In this document: positions 52,712 through 61,630 of the stretch, piece by piece
Layout of the letters: every line of letters starts with the position of its first letter
Position numbering within the stretch: position 1 is the first letter of the stretch
Assembly: GCA_945833835.1 (NCBI GenBank)
Contig: CAMAFR010000001.1
Coordinates: 33,436-97,435, forward strand
From: an uncultured Bacteroides sp.
GTDB lineage: Bacteria; Bacteroidota; Bacteroidia; Bacteroidales; Bacteroidaceae
Length of the DNA: 64,000 nucleotides
Reading direction: 5' to 3'
Program-made: the position numbers and the translations under genes
Notes under the pieces: generated by a model
Databases searched by the model: none
The model's input: only the letters and a program-made list of their open reading frames with translations
What the model was told of the DNA's origin: nothing

Positions 52712-53920
52712 TCAAACTGGTGAGTCAGTAGCTGTGTCCAACTCGGTCAGCACGTCCTGGGTTTCCCAGTCCACCAAGCGGAAGACCATGTTCGCCAGAC
52801 TGGTGACCGGTTGACCTCCACCGATTTCGATGGTGTACCGGTGGTTCCGCTTCAGGTCAATGAACTGTTGGGTGCTACTGGACTTGAAGAACACGTCCAG
52901 CGTACCTTTCCGTTTGTTCCCTTCGATATCCAGTTGGTAGCCGAGGGTGAGCTTCAGGGCCTTGTCGGGATCGTCGGTTGCCGGTTGTTCGTACATATAG
53001 AAGGCCGTTTTGGTGTTGGCCTGCTCAGCTGTTTCTCCGGATCCTGGGTTTACATACGGAAGTTCTGCCTGTCCGTTGAAATACTCGCTGATAGGGGCGA
53101 AAATCGTCCGGTTATCGGAAGGCGTGCGCAGCGGAACGGCCTTGAACAGGTAGGTCTTCGTAGGTGTATTGTACAGCAGGGCCGCCGTGAGGGTCAGGTT
53201 GGGCGTGTTGTTGAAGATGTCCACGCGCGCCACATTGCGCACTAAGGTGGCGGACACTTTAACCTGACTGTTATCGGAAGGCAAGGTGATGGCTTCCGGT
53301 CCGCTGGTAGAGCCCTCCGTGTATTTTTGCGCCATAGCAGACATGGAGAACCGCCGCTGGCCGTCGATTTCCACAATTTCGTGAGAATAGTAGCCACTGA
53401 CGGTGCTGCCAGAAAGCGAGTTGGTCCAGATTTTCTGCTTAAAGGCTGCTAAGGTGGTTCCGCTCACTTCGTTTCCAAATACCGCTCCCGGGTCATTGGC
53501 GAGCAGCATGATTTTCACTTGCTTTCCTTTCAGTTCTTGAGGGATGTCAATGCGGTTGCTGTAGATCCCCATGCCGTTCGTTCCCATCAGAGCGGAACCG
53601 TCGGCGTTCTTCCAGGTGGTAGTGCCGGCTGTCGTAAAGAAATAATGCTCATCTCCTTCTTCCAATGTGTCATCGTGTGTAAAGAAATACACCCGCACTT
53701 CGTACAAGGAAGCCTCTTCGACTGTCTGGACCTCCCGGCCGTACACCACGCTGCCGGAGGTAGGCGGATTGATGGAGAGCGTGATGTAGCCACGCGCTTC
53801 GGGAGTCACCTCCTCCTGAGAGGGGAGCTCGTTCGTCACACCGTCGCCGCTGCACGCCGCCAATCCTACGGCGAGCAGTCCTGTCCACAACGATGTTCTC
53901 AAAAAGTTGCTTGTTCTCAT
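52712..53920 (-). CDS. Fimbrillin (FimA/Mfa1-like) subunit (copy 2)
   Basis: A 402-residue lipoprotein of the type V pilin class. The lipobox is LAAC (Cys23); the mature N-terminus EARGYITLSINPP and the strand EEASLYEVRVYFF fit the FimA/Mfa1 first domain, and the C-terminal LKRNHRYTIEIGGG…MVFRLVDWETQDVL is the usual last strand pair. It aligns over its whole length with 55852-57048. It probably polymerises after removal of the signal and first strand by an Arg/Lys-specific protease, as in Porphyromonas. I start at 53920 (MRTSNFLRTSLW). Confidence 0.82.
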   Translation of the reverse strand: MRTSNFLRTSLWTGLLAVGLAACSGDGVTNELPSQEEVTPEARGYITLSINPPTSGSVVYGREVQTVEEASLYEVRVYFFTHDDTLEEGDEHYFFTTAGTTTWKNADGSALMGTNGMGIYSNRIDIPQELKGKQVKIMLLANDPGAVFGNEVSGTTLAAFKQKIWTNSLSGSTVSGYYSHEIVEIDGQRRFSMSAMAQKYTEGSTSGPEAITLPSDNSQVKVSATLVRNVARVDIFNNTPNLTLTAALLYNTPTKTYLFKAVPLRTPSDNRTIFAPISEYFNGQAELPYVNPGSGETAEQANTKTAFYMYEQPATDDPDKALKLTLGYQLDIEGNKRKGTLDVFFKSSSTQQFIDLKRNHRYTIEIGGGQPVTSLANMVFRLVDWETQDVLTELDTATDSPV

Positions 53921-53965
53921 AATCATATACATTATATTATATATCATAGGGGATGGTTGCCAGCT

Positions 53966-55807
53966 TTAGAAGGCAAGGATGCAGCGCACGACTTTCTTTT
54001 CTGTCTTCTTGTCCGTATTGAACTCCGTGGTCATCACTTTACCTTCACTATCATATTTGAAGGTGACGTACCATGCCTGGCTATTGTCAAAGAAATCCTT
54101 TGGTCCTTGCGTGGTGGTCCACAGGGTCACGGGATCATTGCTGCCGTTGCTAATATCGTCGCCAGCGGCTTTGACCAGCGAAGCGCGTAATACCTTCATG
54201 GCGGTTTTACCCACGGTGTCATCGGTCAGACTTTGGGCGGTGGTCGATACGTTGAATTCCTGTCCGGACAGTTTTTCCAGCATCAGCATCATTTCGCCCA
54301 TGCTGGGGATGTACCAGCCCGTGTTGACGAATCCGGTGGGTTGGTGGCTATTGTTATAGGTGTACGCAGCATTGAAGGCGGGATAGTTGGTACTAAGATC
54401 CGAAGTCGGATAGGTGGAGGTGCTGGTAGAGTAGCCGTTATAATTTAGCCGAGCGTCCTGCAATAATGTCAGTGCTGGCCGAGCGGTATCTGTTGTATTC
54501 TCGTTTTTCCATGCTTTCCCTTCCGGGGTAGTTGCATCGTGAAGGGCAATGGCCAAGCCGTGTTGCGACAGCGTGGAACTTTCCAGTTGGGCTTGGACTC
54601 CTGCTCCCAGTTTCGGGTCGTTCAAGTCTTTCGTCAGGTAGCAGACAATGCCGACAATATTGTTCCGCAGGATGTCTGACAGCTCGGTGTTCTTGGACAA
54701 AATCCGGCCATCGCTCATCAGGAAATCGCCCGGGGTGGCAAGTCCTGTCGCAATATCATCGGGGCTGACTTTGATTTCGGTCCCTGTGTTCCAGTCGGCT
54801 ACTACTACATAGAACTGCACTCCATCTCCGTATTTGTCGCTCACCATAATGCGGTACAGCGTGTTGCGCTTCACGGGCAGTGGGATGGGAGCCCCTTCGC
54901 TGTTGTATTGCTGGAACTGCACGGTGTGTTTTTTATTCACTCCGCCTTTCGTGTAGTGGATGACCAGTTCCGGACGCTCCGTGTCGCTGCTGCTCAGGTT
55001 CTCGTAGCTGTAGATGCGTGCCTTACAGGTATTGGCATCCCCCTCTTCCGATGCACCCTCCAGGTTCAGATTGCTATAAACCTTGTTTTCCAACGCGTCG
55101 GAGCTCCAGCTGTTCTGCGAGTCTGTTTTCAAGACGGTGCTTTTGGCGCGGTTGATGAAGTCCACCCCCGTGATGGTGATGCCCTGGGCCAGGTTGATGA
55201 TGTCCACACGGGCCATGGCGCGGGTCAGGTCCACTGTCCCGAGAGAGGCGTTGCCGTTTTTCGGCAGATAGATGCTGTAGAAGTCGCTGGTCATCAGTTT
55301 GTCCGAGTCGTCCGGATTGGCTTCCGTCGCCAATGCCTTGAAGGTACTGATGCTGGCCGAGGCTTGCAGTTGGCTGATGCGTTGCAGCAGGTCGTCATCG
55401 GGATTGGCCACTAAGCACATCATGAGGGTGGCTGGGGTGGTCAGCTCGATGGTGTATTCCTGATTCTCCTGCAACGGGTCGTCTGTAGACCGGATGATTT
55501 CCACATACTCGCGGAAGGTCTCGTTGCCTTGCGGTTGCACGGGTCCGGTCTTTTCGGTGTTGCCGGTGAAGAAGACGGCCACCAAGCGGCTGACTTTCTT
55601 TTCGCTCTCGGTTTGGTAGGCCCGTCCTACGGCTGCACGGCTTGTTGCCGAACCGCCGATGCGGAAGCGGAGCTTTCCGGTCTTTTCAACGGAGGCCGTC
55701 TGCTCCTGCTGCACGTCTGTCTCGGGCAAGGTGTCGTTGGAGCAACCTCCTGCCATCAGCCCGGCGCACAACACCGGGATATAGAATAGATGCTTGAAAC
55801 TTTTCAT
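53966..55807 (-). CDS. Long fimbrillin-like lipoprotein with C-terminal module (copy 1)
   Basis: A 613-residue paralogue of the 605-residue protein downstream. Signal with lipid Cys22 (AGGC), N-terminal GKLRFRIGGSATSRAAVGRAYQTESEKKVSRLVAVFF, fimbrillin domains, and the C-terminal module GWYIPSMGEMMLMLEKLSGQEF … LWTTTQGP … KKVVRCILAF. The two copies share stretches that are identical at DNA level, for example 39 bases at 55263-55301 and 52130-52168. The module sits where a ligand-binding tip domain would be expected. Confidence 0.82.
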   Translation of the reverse strand: MKSFKHLFYIPVLCAGLMAGGCSNDTLPETDVQQEQTASVEKTGKLRFRIGGSATSRAAVGRAYQTESEKKVSRLVAVFFTGNTEKTGPVQPQGNETFREYVEIIRSTDDPLQENQEYTIELTTPATLMMCLVANPDDDLLQRISQLQASASISTFKALATEANPDDSDKLMTSDFYSIYLPKNGNASLGTVDLTRAMARVDIINLAQGITITGVDFINRAKSTVLKTDSQNSWSSDALENKVYSNLNLEGASEEGDANTCKARIYSYENLSSSDTERPELVIHYTKGGVNKKHTVQFQQYNSEGAPIPLPVKRNTLYRIMVSDKYGDGVQFYVVVADWNTGTEIKVSPDDIATGLATPGDFLMSDGRILSKNTELSDILRNNIVGIVCYLTKDLNDPKLGAGVQAQLESSTLSQHGLAIALHDATTPEGKAWKNENTTDTARPALTLLQDARLNYNGYSTSTSTYPTSDLSTNYPAFNAAYTYNNSHQPTGFVNTGWYIPSMGEMMLMLEKLSGQEFNVSTTAQSLTDDTVGKTAMKVLRASLVKAAGDDISNGSNDPVTLWTTTQGPKDFFDNSQAWYVTFKYDSEGKVMTTEFNTDKKTEKKVVRCILAF

Positions 55808-55851
55808 ACGTTTGTCTTTTGTTGGTTCACTACTCTGTTGCTGTTCTTGTA

Positions 55852-57048
55852 TTAGTTATCCGCTGGGTCATTGGTGCTGTCCAATACCGCCAGGATTTCC
55901 TGGGTTTCCCAATCCACTAACTCGAAGACGACTTTGACGAAGCCGCTGACATCGGTGCCGTCCCCCAGACGGATGCGGTACAGGTAATTACGCTGCAAGT
56001 CGATGTACGTACCGTTGGAGCGGAAATATACATTCAGTGTACCTGATTGCGTGTTGTCTCCCACTTGGAGCTGGTAGCCGATGAGTACCCGTGGGGCAGT
56101 GGACTGCTGAGTGGCCTTCGGCTGTTCGTACATATAGAAGGCGGTCTTGGTGTTGGCCTGCTGGGCGGTTTCTCCGCTTCCGGGGGTGGCATACGATAGG
56201 GGAAGTGCAGCACTATATTCGGTAATCGGACTGAACACCGTTCGTGCGGTAGAGGGGGTTTTTAACGGAGATGTCGGGAACAGATAGCTCTGCTTGGGAG
56301 TGTTGGACAGCACAGCCGAGGTGATGGTCAGGTTCGGTGTGTCGTTGAGAATGTCCAACCGCGCCACGTTGCGTACCAAATTGGCATTCACCAGGACCGG
56401 GGTGTCAGTCCCTGTTGTCAGTGTGATGATGTTCCCCGATCCCGAACCGCTGTAGTCTTCGCCCATGGCGGACATGGGGAACCGCCGCTGGCCGTTGATT
56501 TCCACAATCTCGTTGGAGCGGTAGATAGAGGCGGTGGTGGTCAGCGTATTCTTCCAGAGTTGTTCCTTGAAGGTGTTCAAGGGTATTCCCTCGGTTGTGT
56601 ACTCCTCGTTCGGGTCATTGGCCAGCAGCATGATTTTCACTTTCTTATTTTCCAATTCCTCGGGGATGGCGATACGTTTGCTGTAGACGCCGGTGCCGGT
56701 TGGCCCCAACAGTGCGGAACCGTCTTCTTTCTTCCAGGTCTGTTTGCCTGCATTGGTGAAGAGGTAGTCGGCATCGTTGTTCGCATCACCACCGGCTCTC
56801 AATTGAAAGAAATACACTCGTAGATCGTACACAGAAGCTTCGGCGGAGGTGTGCACCTCCCGGCCATACGTCACGCTCTCGGCAGCGGGCGGAGTGATGG
56901 AGAGGGTGAGGTAGCCGCGCGCTTCGGCGGACACCGCTGCCTCCTGTTGCAGCCCGTTCGTCACCGTGTCGCCGCTGCACGCCGCCAGCCCTACGGCCAG
57001 CAGTCCTGCCCACAACGACTTTGCCAGAAAATTACTTGTTGTCGTCAT
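55852..57048 (-). CDS. Fimbrillin (FimA/Mfa1-like) subunit (copy 1)
   Basis: A 398-residue lipoprotein of the type V pilin class, with lipid Cys24 in LAAC and mature start EARGYLTLSITPP. It shares most of its motifs with copy 2, including NTKTAFYMYEQP and the final FELVDWETQEIL. I start at 57048 (MTTTSNFLAKSLW), which gives a normal-length signal; the eight residues before it are probably leader. It follows the anchor gene, so it may be the main structural subunit of the operon. Confidence 0.83.
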   Translation of the reverse strand: MTTTSNFLAKSLWAGLLAVGLAACSGDTVTNGLQQEAAVSAEARGYLTLSITPPAAESVTYGREVHTSAEASVYDLRVYFFQLRAGGDANNDADYLFTNAGKQTWKKEDGSALLGPTGTGVYSKRIAIPEELENKKVKIMLLANDPNEEYTTEGIPLNTFKEQLWKNTLTTTASIYRSNEIVEINGQRRFPMSAMGEDYSGSGSGNIITLTTGTDTPVLVNANLVRNVARLDILNDTPNLTITSAVLSNTPKQSYLFPTSPLKTPSTARTVFSPITEYSAALPLSYATPGSGETAQQANTKTAFYMYEQPKATQQSTAPRVLIGYQLQVGDNTQSGTLNVYFRSNGTYIDLQRNYLYRIRLGDGTDVSGFVKVVFELVDWETQEILAVLDSTNDPADN

Positions 57049-57121
57049 AATACATGGTTTTTTTTTAATCATACATGGTTGTATCAGTGTTGTTAACTTT
57101 TGTTTCGGTCTGTGCGGGCGG

Positions 57122-58090
57122 TTACCCGAAGGTGCCTCCCTCCACCCAGTCTATCACGCCGGTCTTCAGGTCCTGGCTCACCTCGATGGTGCCGTCGGCA
57201 CGAATCAGCACCAGGATGCCGTACTCCTGCACCGTGGCGAGGCTGGGGTGCCAGTTCCAGAAGCCGAAGGCCCGGCGCAGGTCTATCTCGTCGGTCAGCG
57301 GCTCGTCCTCATGATACAGCCGGAAGCGGGGCACGTCCTCGTCTGTATAGCGCAGGGTGATGAGGTCTGCCTCCAGGGCCAGCTCGTTGAGGCGCACCGC
57401 TTCCAGCATCCGTCCCGTGTAGGGCTTCACCGGCGGAAACCGCTGTACGCCCATGGTCACCGCTTCCGAGGCGTTGGAGGCGGTGATGGCCCCCACGCCC
57501 GACAGCTCGAAGCGGTAGCCGTCCGAGTAGGGTGGCAGCAGCTCCCACTCTACCGTGACGCTCAGGCAGCAATGGATGTTGGCCATCTCGGTGAGGAACG
57601 AGTTCGAGGCTCCCCGCACGATGCTGAAGTCGTCTTGCCCCCAGTAGAGGCGGTCGCCGTTGGCATAGGCATCGGTGCCGGCAAACATGCGGCTCACCGT
57701 CAGGCGGAACGCCTGCAGGCCGTCGTCGGCATAGCCTTCCAAGGAGCCGTAGCCCTCGCTGTTGCCCACCGCCACCAATGAGTAGTCGCCCGGGGTCAGG
57801 TCGGCCAGCGAAACGGTGGTCAGGTCGCCCGGCTCGGCCTCTAACTGGCGGAGGTAGGTGCCCTGCCCGTCGAAGAGGAAGTACTCCATGCGGTGGATGA
57901 AGTCGGTGAAGCGGTCCGCCTCCTCGTAGAGGTAGCGGTAGCGCATCCGGTTCACCTCGCAGCAGGCATCCCGGTCGTCCTCCAGGTTGCAGCCGGCCAG
58001 TGCCAGCAGCAGTGCCAGCAGCACGGCGGCCCGCCAGCGGCGGTGCTCGGGACGGCGGGATTCCTTATTTCGGTACGTTGGGTGTCTCAT
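57122..58090 (-). CDS. FimB/Mfa2-family fimbrial anchor lipoprotein
   Basis: A 322-residue lipoprotein with a Lys/Arg-rich start, a membrane signal and a lipid Cys34 in LALAGC. RFTDFIHRMEYFLFDGQGTYLRQLE and LADLTPGDYSLVAVGNSEGYG are typical of the Mfa2/FimB anchor family, which caps and fixes type V fimbriae to the outer membrane and limits their length. The pilin-like fold continues to the end. Its start overlaps the end of the upstream gene by 26 bases in another frame, consistent with coupled translation. Confidence 0.83.
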   Translation of the reverse strand: MRHPTYRNKESRRPEHRRWRAAVLLALLLALAGCNLEDDRDACCEVNRMRYRYLYEEADRFTDFIHRMEYFLFDGQGTYLRQLEAEPGDLTTVSLADLTPGDYSLVAVGNSEGYGSLEGYADDGLQAFRLTVSRMFAGTDAYANGDRLYWGQDDFSIVRGASNSFLTEMANIHCCLSVTVEWELLPPYSDGYRFELSGVGAITASNASEAVTMGVQRFPPVKPYTGRMLEAVRLNELALEADLITLRYTDEDVPRFRLYHEDEPLTDEIDLRRAFGFWNWHPSLATVQEYGILVLIRADGTIEVSQDLKTGVIDWVEGGTFG

Positions 58091-59111
58091 CGGTCGTCGT
58101 TATCTGGTAATCAATGCGCAGCACCATCCGCCGCAGCGAGGGGTAGACCTCCTTCAGCAGGTAGCGGTAGACGCTGCCTCCCCGCAGGGCCTTCAGCTGT
58201 TCGGTCCGCCGGGCCGATTGGGGAACGGTGTCAATGATGTGCAATACTTCTTCTTTCGCTTCCAGCGTCGAGGCCGCCACCCAGGCGCGCAGGCCCTCCC
58301 AGTCTTCGGCACGTCCGGCCAGTTCTACCGGCACATCCTCGGGCAGGGTGTAGTGCGAGCGGATATACGAGCGGATGGCCTCGGCCCGCCGTTCGGACAA
58401 GGGCTGGTTGAAGCTGTGCGGCCCTTCGGGCGAGGCGTAGCCAATCAGGACCACGCGCAGGGGCACGTAATGTTTCGGCTGCAGGTCCATGCGTTGCAGC
58501 AGGCTGTCGATGCGGTGCAGCTCGCGGCGGTTGTCGCCCAGCTCCGGCCTGATTTCCCACCGCGAGAGCGGATAGTTGATGCGCAGCGTCACAGCCTCCG
58601 AGTGGATGCGTGCCTCCGCTTTCGGTGCCGGCAAGGCGGCAGGGCGGTGGCGGGCAGGCACCGTGAGGAGGGTGGTGTCGGTCGTCAGCGAGTCGCAGCA
58701 GGTGCGCAGCTGCACGAACAGGCAGAAGTGTCCGTCGGCCGGCACACGGTGGGCGGCCCGATAGTCGGCCACTGTGCCCGGCACCGCTTTCAGCAGCCGG
58801 TCGGCCGGTGCGGTGTGGTCTGTCGGCCGGCGGCGGTGGTAGCGCCATTCCGAAGAGGAGTACCACCGTTGGGCGGGGTAGCGCACCGAGTCCCGGCCTG
58901 CCACGTAGACAGGCTGCAGGTGGTACGACCGCGCTCCGCGCAGCTGGCCGTCTAACGAATCCTGGAACTGGAGTATCAGCGTGTCGCCCGCCCAGGTGGC
59001 GGCGGGGAGGGTCACGAAGCGCAGCCGGGGCCAATGGTCACGTGCCCGGAGCGAGGTGGTCCATCCTGCCAGCAGCAGGCAGAGGACCCAGCAAAAATCA
59101 CGAGCTTTCAT
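58065..59111 (-). CDS. DUF3868/OmpA-like domain protein of the fimbrial operon
   Basis: A 348-residue exported protein. The first half resembles DUF3868, found in Bacteroides fimbrial loci (DTLILQFQDSLDGQLRGARSYHLQPVYVAGRD); the second half has an OmpA-like pattern, VLIGYASPEGPHSFNQPLSERRAEAIRSYI, as in peptidoglycan-binding OmpA domains. It could tie the fimbrial base to the cell wall. It starts three bases after the DUF3575 stop. Confidence 0.75.
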   Translation of the reverse strand: MKARDFCWVLCLLLAGWTTSLRARDHWPRLRFVTLPAATWAGDTLILQFQDSLDGQLRGARSYHLQPVYVAGRDSVRYPAQRWYSSSEWRYHRRRPTDHTAPADRLLKAVPGTVADYRAAHRVPADGHFCLFVQLRTCCDSLTTDTTLLTVPARHRPAALPAPKAEARIHSEAVTLRINYPLSRWEIRPELGDNRRELHRIDSLLQRMDLQPKHYVPLRVVLIGYASPEGPHSFNQPLSERRAEAIRSYIRSHYTLPEDVPVELAGRAEDWEGLRAWVAASTLEAKEEVLHIIDTVPQSARRTEQLKALRGGSVYRYLLKEVYPSLRRMVLRIDYQITTTDETPNVPK

Positions 59112-59114
59112 ACG

Positions 59115-59747
59115 TCAGCGAAGATAATAGATGAAAGAAAACTGCAGGCGGGTGGGGCCTACGTAGTGGTAAGAGTGGCGTCCTTCGAGCGTGCCGCAGC
59201 TCCCGCACAGGTACTTGTTGTAGCGCAGGAAGACGTAGCCGATGCCGGCCGAGGCCTCCATGCCCCAGTGGGTGCCGAGGGGCCACTGGTAGCCGTAACT
59301 GATGCCGGCTCCGGCACCCCAGCCTTTATAGCGGGAGTCTTTCAGGAATTTCGGAAAGGAAAGGCCGCCTACGTTGTAGCGCATCCCGATGAGATGGACC
59401 CCGACATAGCCGCGCTCGAACGCCCGGCAGAGCCAGTATTTGGCTTCGGGCATGATTTTCCAGTGGTGCAGCTTGGGGTTGCGAGCCACGCCGGCGGTGG
59501 TGGTGCTGTTGCTGAAGTTGAAGGCGTTGTAGCCCAAAGAGGCGGCCAAGGTCAGGCGGGGTGCCACCTGATGCTCGATGGAGATGTTTGGAGTGGTGGT
59601 GGCCCAATAGGCCAGGTTGGTGGAGATGCCGGTGCGCTGCGCCTGCACGGTGCAGGGGAGTGCGGCCAGACAGCATCCTATCGCTATGCAGCGGGCTATC
59701 AAGAATAACCTCAGACCGGTGGGGATAAGTTGTCGTAGTGGTTTCAT
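59115..59747 (-). CDS. DUF3575 outer-membrane protein
   Basis: A 210-residue protein with a signal peptide (ending VQAQ) and a small barrel, matching DUF3575: ISTNLAYWATTTPNISIEHQVAPRLTLAASLGYNAF, then HWKIMPEAKYWLCRAFERGYVGVHLIG and a final SFIYYLR. These proteins open many Bacteroidales fimbrial operons and may form the outer-membrane base. A -7 box (TATTTTTG, minus strand, 59809-59816) lies about 60 bases upstream. Confidence 0.85.
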   Translation of the reverse strand: MKPLRQLIPTGLRLFLIARCIAIGCCLAALPCTVQAQRTGISTNLAYWATTTPNISIEHQVAPRLTLAASLGYNAFNFSNSTTTAGVARNPKLHHWKIMPEAKYWLCRAFERGYVGVHLIGMRYNVGGLSFPKFLKDSRYKGWGAGAGISYGYQWPLGTHWGMEASAGIGYVFLRYNKYLCGSCGTLEGRHSYHYVGPTRLQFSFIYYLR

Positions 59748-59808
59748 GCTCTCTCTGTTGTGTCGATATTCGTTTTGTCATGTAGAGGAGGGCTTCCTCT
59801 ATTCGTTG

Positions 59809-59816
59809 CAAAAATA
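59809..59816 (-). promoter_or_regulatory. -7 element of the fimbrial operon
   Basis: TATTTTTG on the minus strand, 62 bases before the DUF3575 start. No clear TTTG box at 19-20 bases. Confidence 0.5.
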
Positions 59817-59874
59817 ACAAATTAAACGGATAAAAGGTTCACAACGAGTGAGAAAAATGAAGAACCTCAATAAA

Positions 59875-60057
59875 TGAAGAATGAAGAATGAAGAATGAAG
59901 AATCTTTGGAAATGAAGAACTTCGTTAAATGAAGAACCACCTCTTCCTCTTGTCATCCTTCACTTCGCTCAGGATGACAAGGGGCCGGCATGACAATGAA
60001 TGTGCTCAGCATGACAAAGGAAGAAATTCTTCATTCTTCATTTTTCATTCTTCATTT
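59875..60057. repeat. GAAGAAT heptamer repeats around a REP-like hairpin
   Basis: TGAAGAA is repeated four times in 7-bp steps in 59875-59903 and appears inverted as ATTCTTC/TTCATTC runs at 60026-60057. Between them TGTCATCCT (59951-59959) pairs with AGGATGACA (59971-59979) around TCACTTCGCTC, the same core as the other REP-like copies. The whole stretch separates the DUF4468 gene from the fimbrial promoter and encodes nothing convincing. Confidence 0.6.
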
Positions 60058-61116
60058 TCATTCTATTTCCCCCGTGTACAGCGTGTACTGTCGGGAGGTG
60101 TCGGCCGAGGCTTTGAACGCTTTCAGCTCGTCGGCACTCATGGGCCGTGCGGACAAGGGCTTGCAGGTGAGCTGCTCGCTGGGAGCCGTTTGTCCGGCTG
60201 GGTAGAAGGTCACCGTGTAGGTGGCACTTTGCGAGAGCAGGGCATTGGCGGCGATGCGGCTGTTGTCTATCAGCAGGTAGACCACCGGTTTGCCGAACAG
60301 CTCGCCGCATCCTCCCCAGCTGTCGGCAGGCAGGTCGATACATTCGCCGTTGGCCGCTGTCAGGGTCAGTCGTCCGTTGCGTACCACGTCTGCCGTCAGG
60401 TTGGGCTGTGCGGCTGCCGGTTGCGGTGTGGCAGTGGGGACAGCAGCGGTAGCCGTCGGTTGGGAGAGGGCAGGTGTGCTGACGGGGGTGGCGGCAGTGA
60501 CGGTCGGGGCAGGTTCCGCTGTGGCCGTCGGCGCTGCTTGCAGGACACGGGCCGCCGCCTCAAACAGGTCATCCTTCAGGTTGATGGTTTCGCGGCGGAA
60601 CTTTCCGCAGACAGGAGCCAGGCGGGTCTGTTTCTTGTTGAGGGCCATTTCGTCGCTGATCCATTCTTCGGCGGTGTATTTCTGTCCCCCCTTGTTGTGC
60701 TCGTCATAGAGGTAGCGGATGCGGGTCAGGGTCATCCGGCACGTGCCTTCCCCGGCGTGGATGAGGTACTGGTAGTAGATGCGGGTACGGTCCAGCGAGA
60801 GGGCGGTGGAGGTGAAGACGAGGTATTCCTCTACCGTGGCGGCGATGTCGCCCGTTTCCGGGTTGGCATAGCTGACGAGGCTCCTCATGCCGTTCTTGGA
60901 CTGGAAGCGTCTGTTGGCCCATTCCAGCATCTGCCGGTAAATCTCGTCCCGGCTCTTGCCGTCGGCGTTCAGCTCCTGGCTGAACGCCACTTTTCCGTCA
61001 TCGCCATACGTGACGGCCCCTGCCAGGTAGCGGGGGTGGGTATTGTCTTTCCGTGTGTCCTCGGCCATGCCGGTCAGCGGCAGGCAGGCCAGCAGGAGTA
61101 TGCATAGTCTTTTCAT
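60058..61116 (-). CDS. DUF4468 domain-containing exported protein
   Basis: A 352-residue protein with a signal peptide (MKRLCILLLACLPLTGMA) and an N-terminal DUF4468 domain (TBP-like fold): FSQELNADGKSRDEIYRQMLEWANRRF and MTLTRIRYLYDE. Residues 195-240 form a Thr/Ala/Pro-rich linker, and the last 110 residues carry a second region with GRLTLTAANGECIDLPADSW. Function unknown. The gene is 79 bases after rpiB, with a hairpin between. Confidence 0.82.
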   Translation of the reverse strand: MKRLCILLLACLPLTGMAEDTRKDNTHPRYLAGAVTYGDDGKVAFSQELNADGKSRDEIYRQMLEWANRRFQSKNGMRSLVSYANPETGDIAATVEEYLVFTSTALSLDRTRIYYQYLIHAGEGTCRMTLTRIRYLYDEHNKGGQKYTAEEWISDEMALNKKQTRLAPVCGKFRRETINLKDDLFEAAARVLQAAPTATAEPAPTVTAATPVSTPALSQPTATAAVPTATPQPAAAQPNLTADVVRNGRLTLTAANGECIDLPADSWGGCGELFGKPVVYLLIDNSRIAANALLSQSATYTVTFYPAGQTAPSEQLTCKPLSARPMSADELKAFKASADTSRQYTLYTGEIE

Positions 61117-61139
61117 AAGTGTGATGGGGTAGATAAGGT

Positions 61140-61189
61140 ATCCCCTCCTGGGTCCGGTACCGCTGGTTCGCGGGGACGAAGGAGGGGAT
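61140..61189 (-). terminator. Hairpin between rpiB and the DUF4468 gene
   Basis: ATCCCCTCCT (61140-61149) pairs perfectly with AGGAGGGGAT (61180-61189). The following minus-strand bases (ACCTTAT) are only weakly T-rich, so read-through to the DUF4468 gene is possible. Confidence 0.45.
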
Positions 61190-61195
61190 GGGGTT

Positions 61196-61630
61196 TTACT
61201 TCACGGGAATCTTGTCGATGCGTCCCTGATGGCGTCCGCCTTCGAAACCGGTTCCGAAGAACTCGGTCAGGATGGCCTCCGCCGTGTCTGTACTGATGAA
61301 GCGTCCCGGCATGACCAGCACGTTGGCGTCGTTGTGCTGGCGGGACAGACGGGTTATCTCGGCGGTCCAGCAGAGGGCGGCCCGGATGCCTTGGTGCTTG
61401 TTGAGGGTCATGCTGATGCCTTCGCCGCTGCCACAGATGGCGATGCCCGGATAACACTCGCCCGCCTCTACGGCACGTGCCAACGGGTGGGCGTAGTCGG
61501 GGTAGTCACAGCTGTCGGTGGAATAGGTGCCGAAGTCCTTGTATTCCCACCCTTTCGCTTCCAGCCATTGCTTGACGTATTGCTTCAGTTCGAAGCCTGC
61601 ATGGTCGGAAGCCAGTCCTATCTGTTTCAT
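61196..61630 (-). CDS. rpiB: Ribose 5-phosphate isomerase B
   Basis: Interconverts ribose-5-phosphate and ribulose-5-phosphate in the pentose phosphate pathway. At 144 residues it has IGLASDHAGFELKQYVK, the catalytic Cys in AICGSGEGISMTLNKHQGIRAALC, and SRQHNDANVLVMPGRFI. It overlaps tkt by four bases, so the two pentose phosphate enzymes are translationally coupled. Confidence 0.95.
   Translation of the reverse strand: MKQIGLASDHAGFELKQYVKQWLEAKGWEYKDFGTYSTDSCDYPDYAHPLARAVEAGECYPGIAICGSGEGISMTLNKHQGIRAALCWTAEITRLSRQHNDANVLVMPGRFISTDTAEAILTEFFGTGFEGGRHQGRIDKIPVK

Noticed and set aside
59875..59903. Coding repeat
   Set aside because: The GAAGAAT heptamers fall in a gap with stops in all frames on either side and recur inverted at 60026-60057, so they are intergenic repeats.
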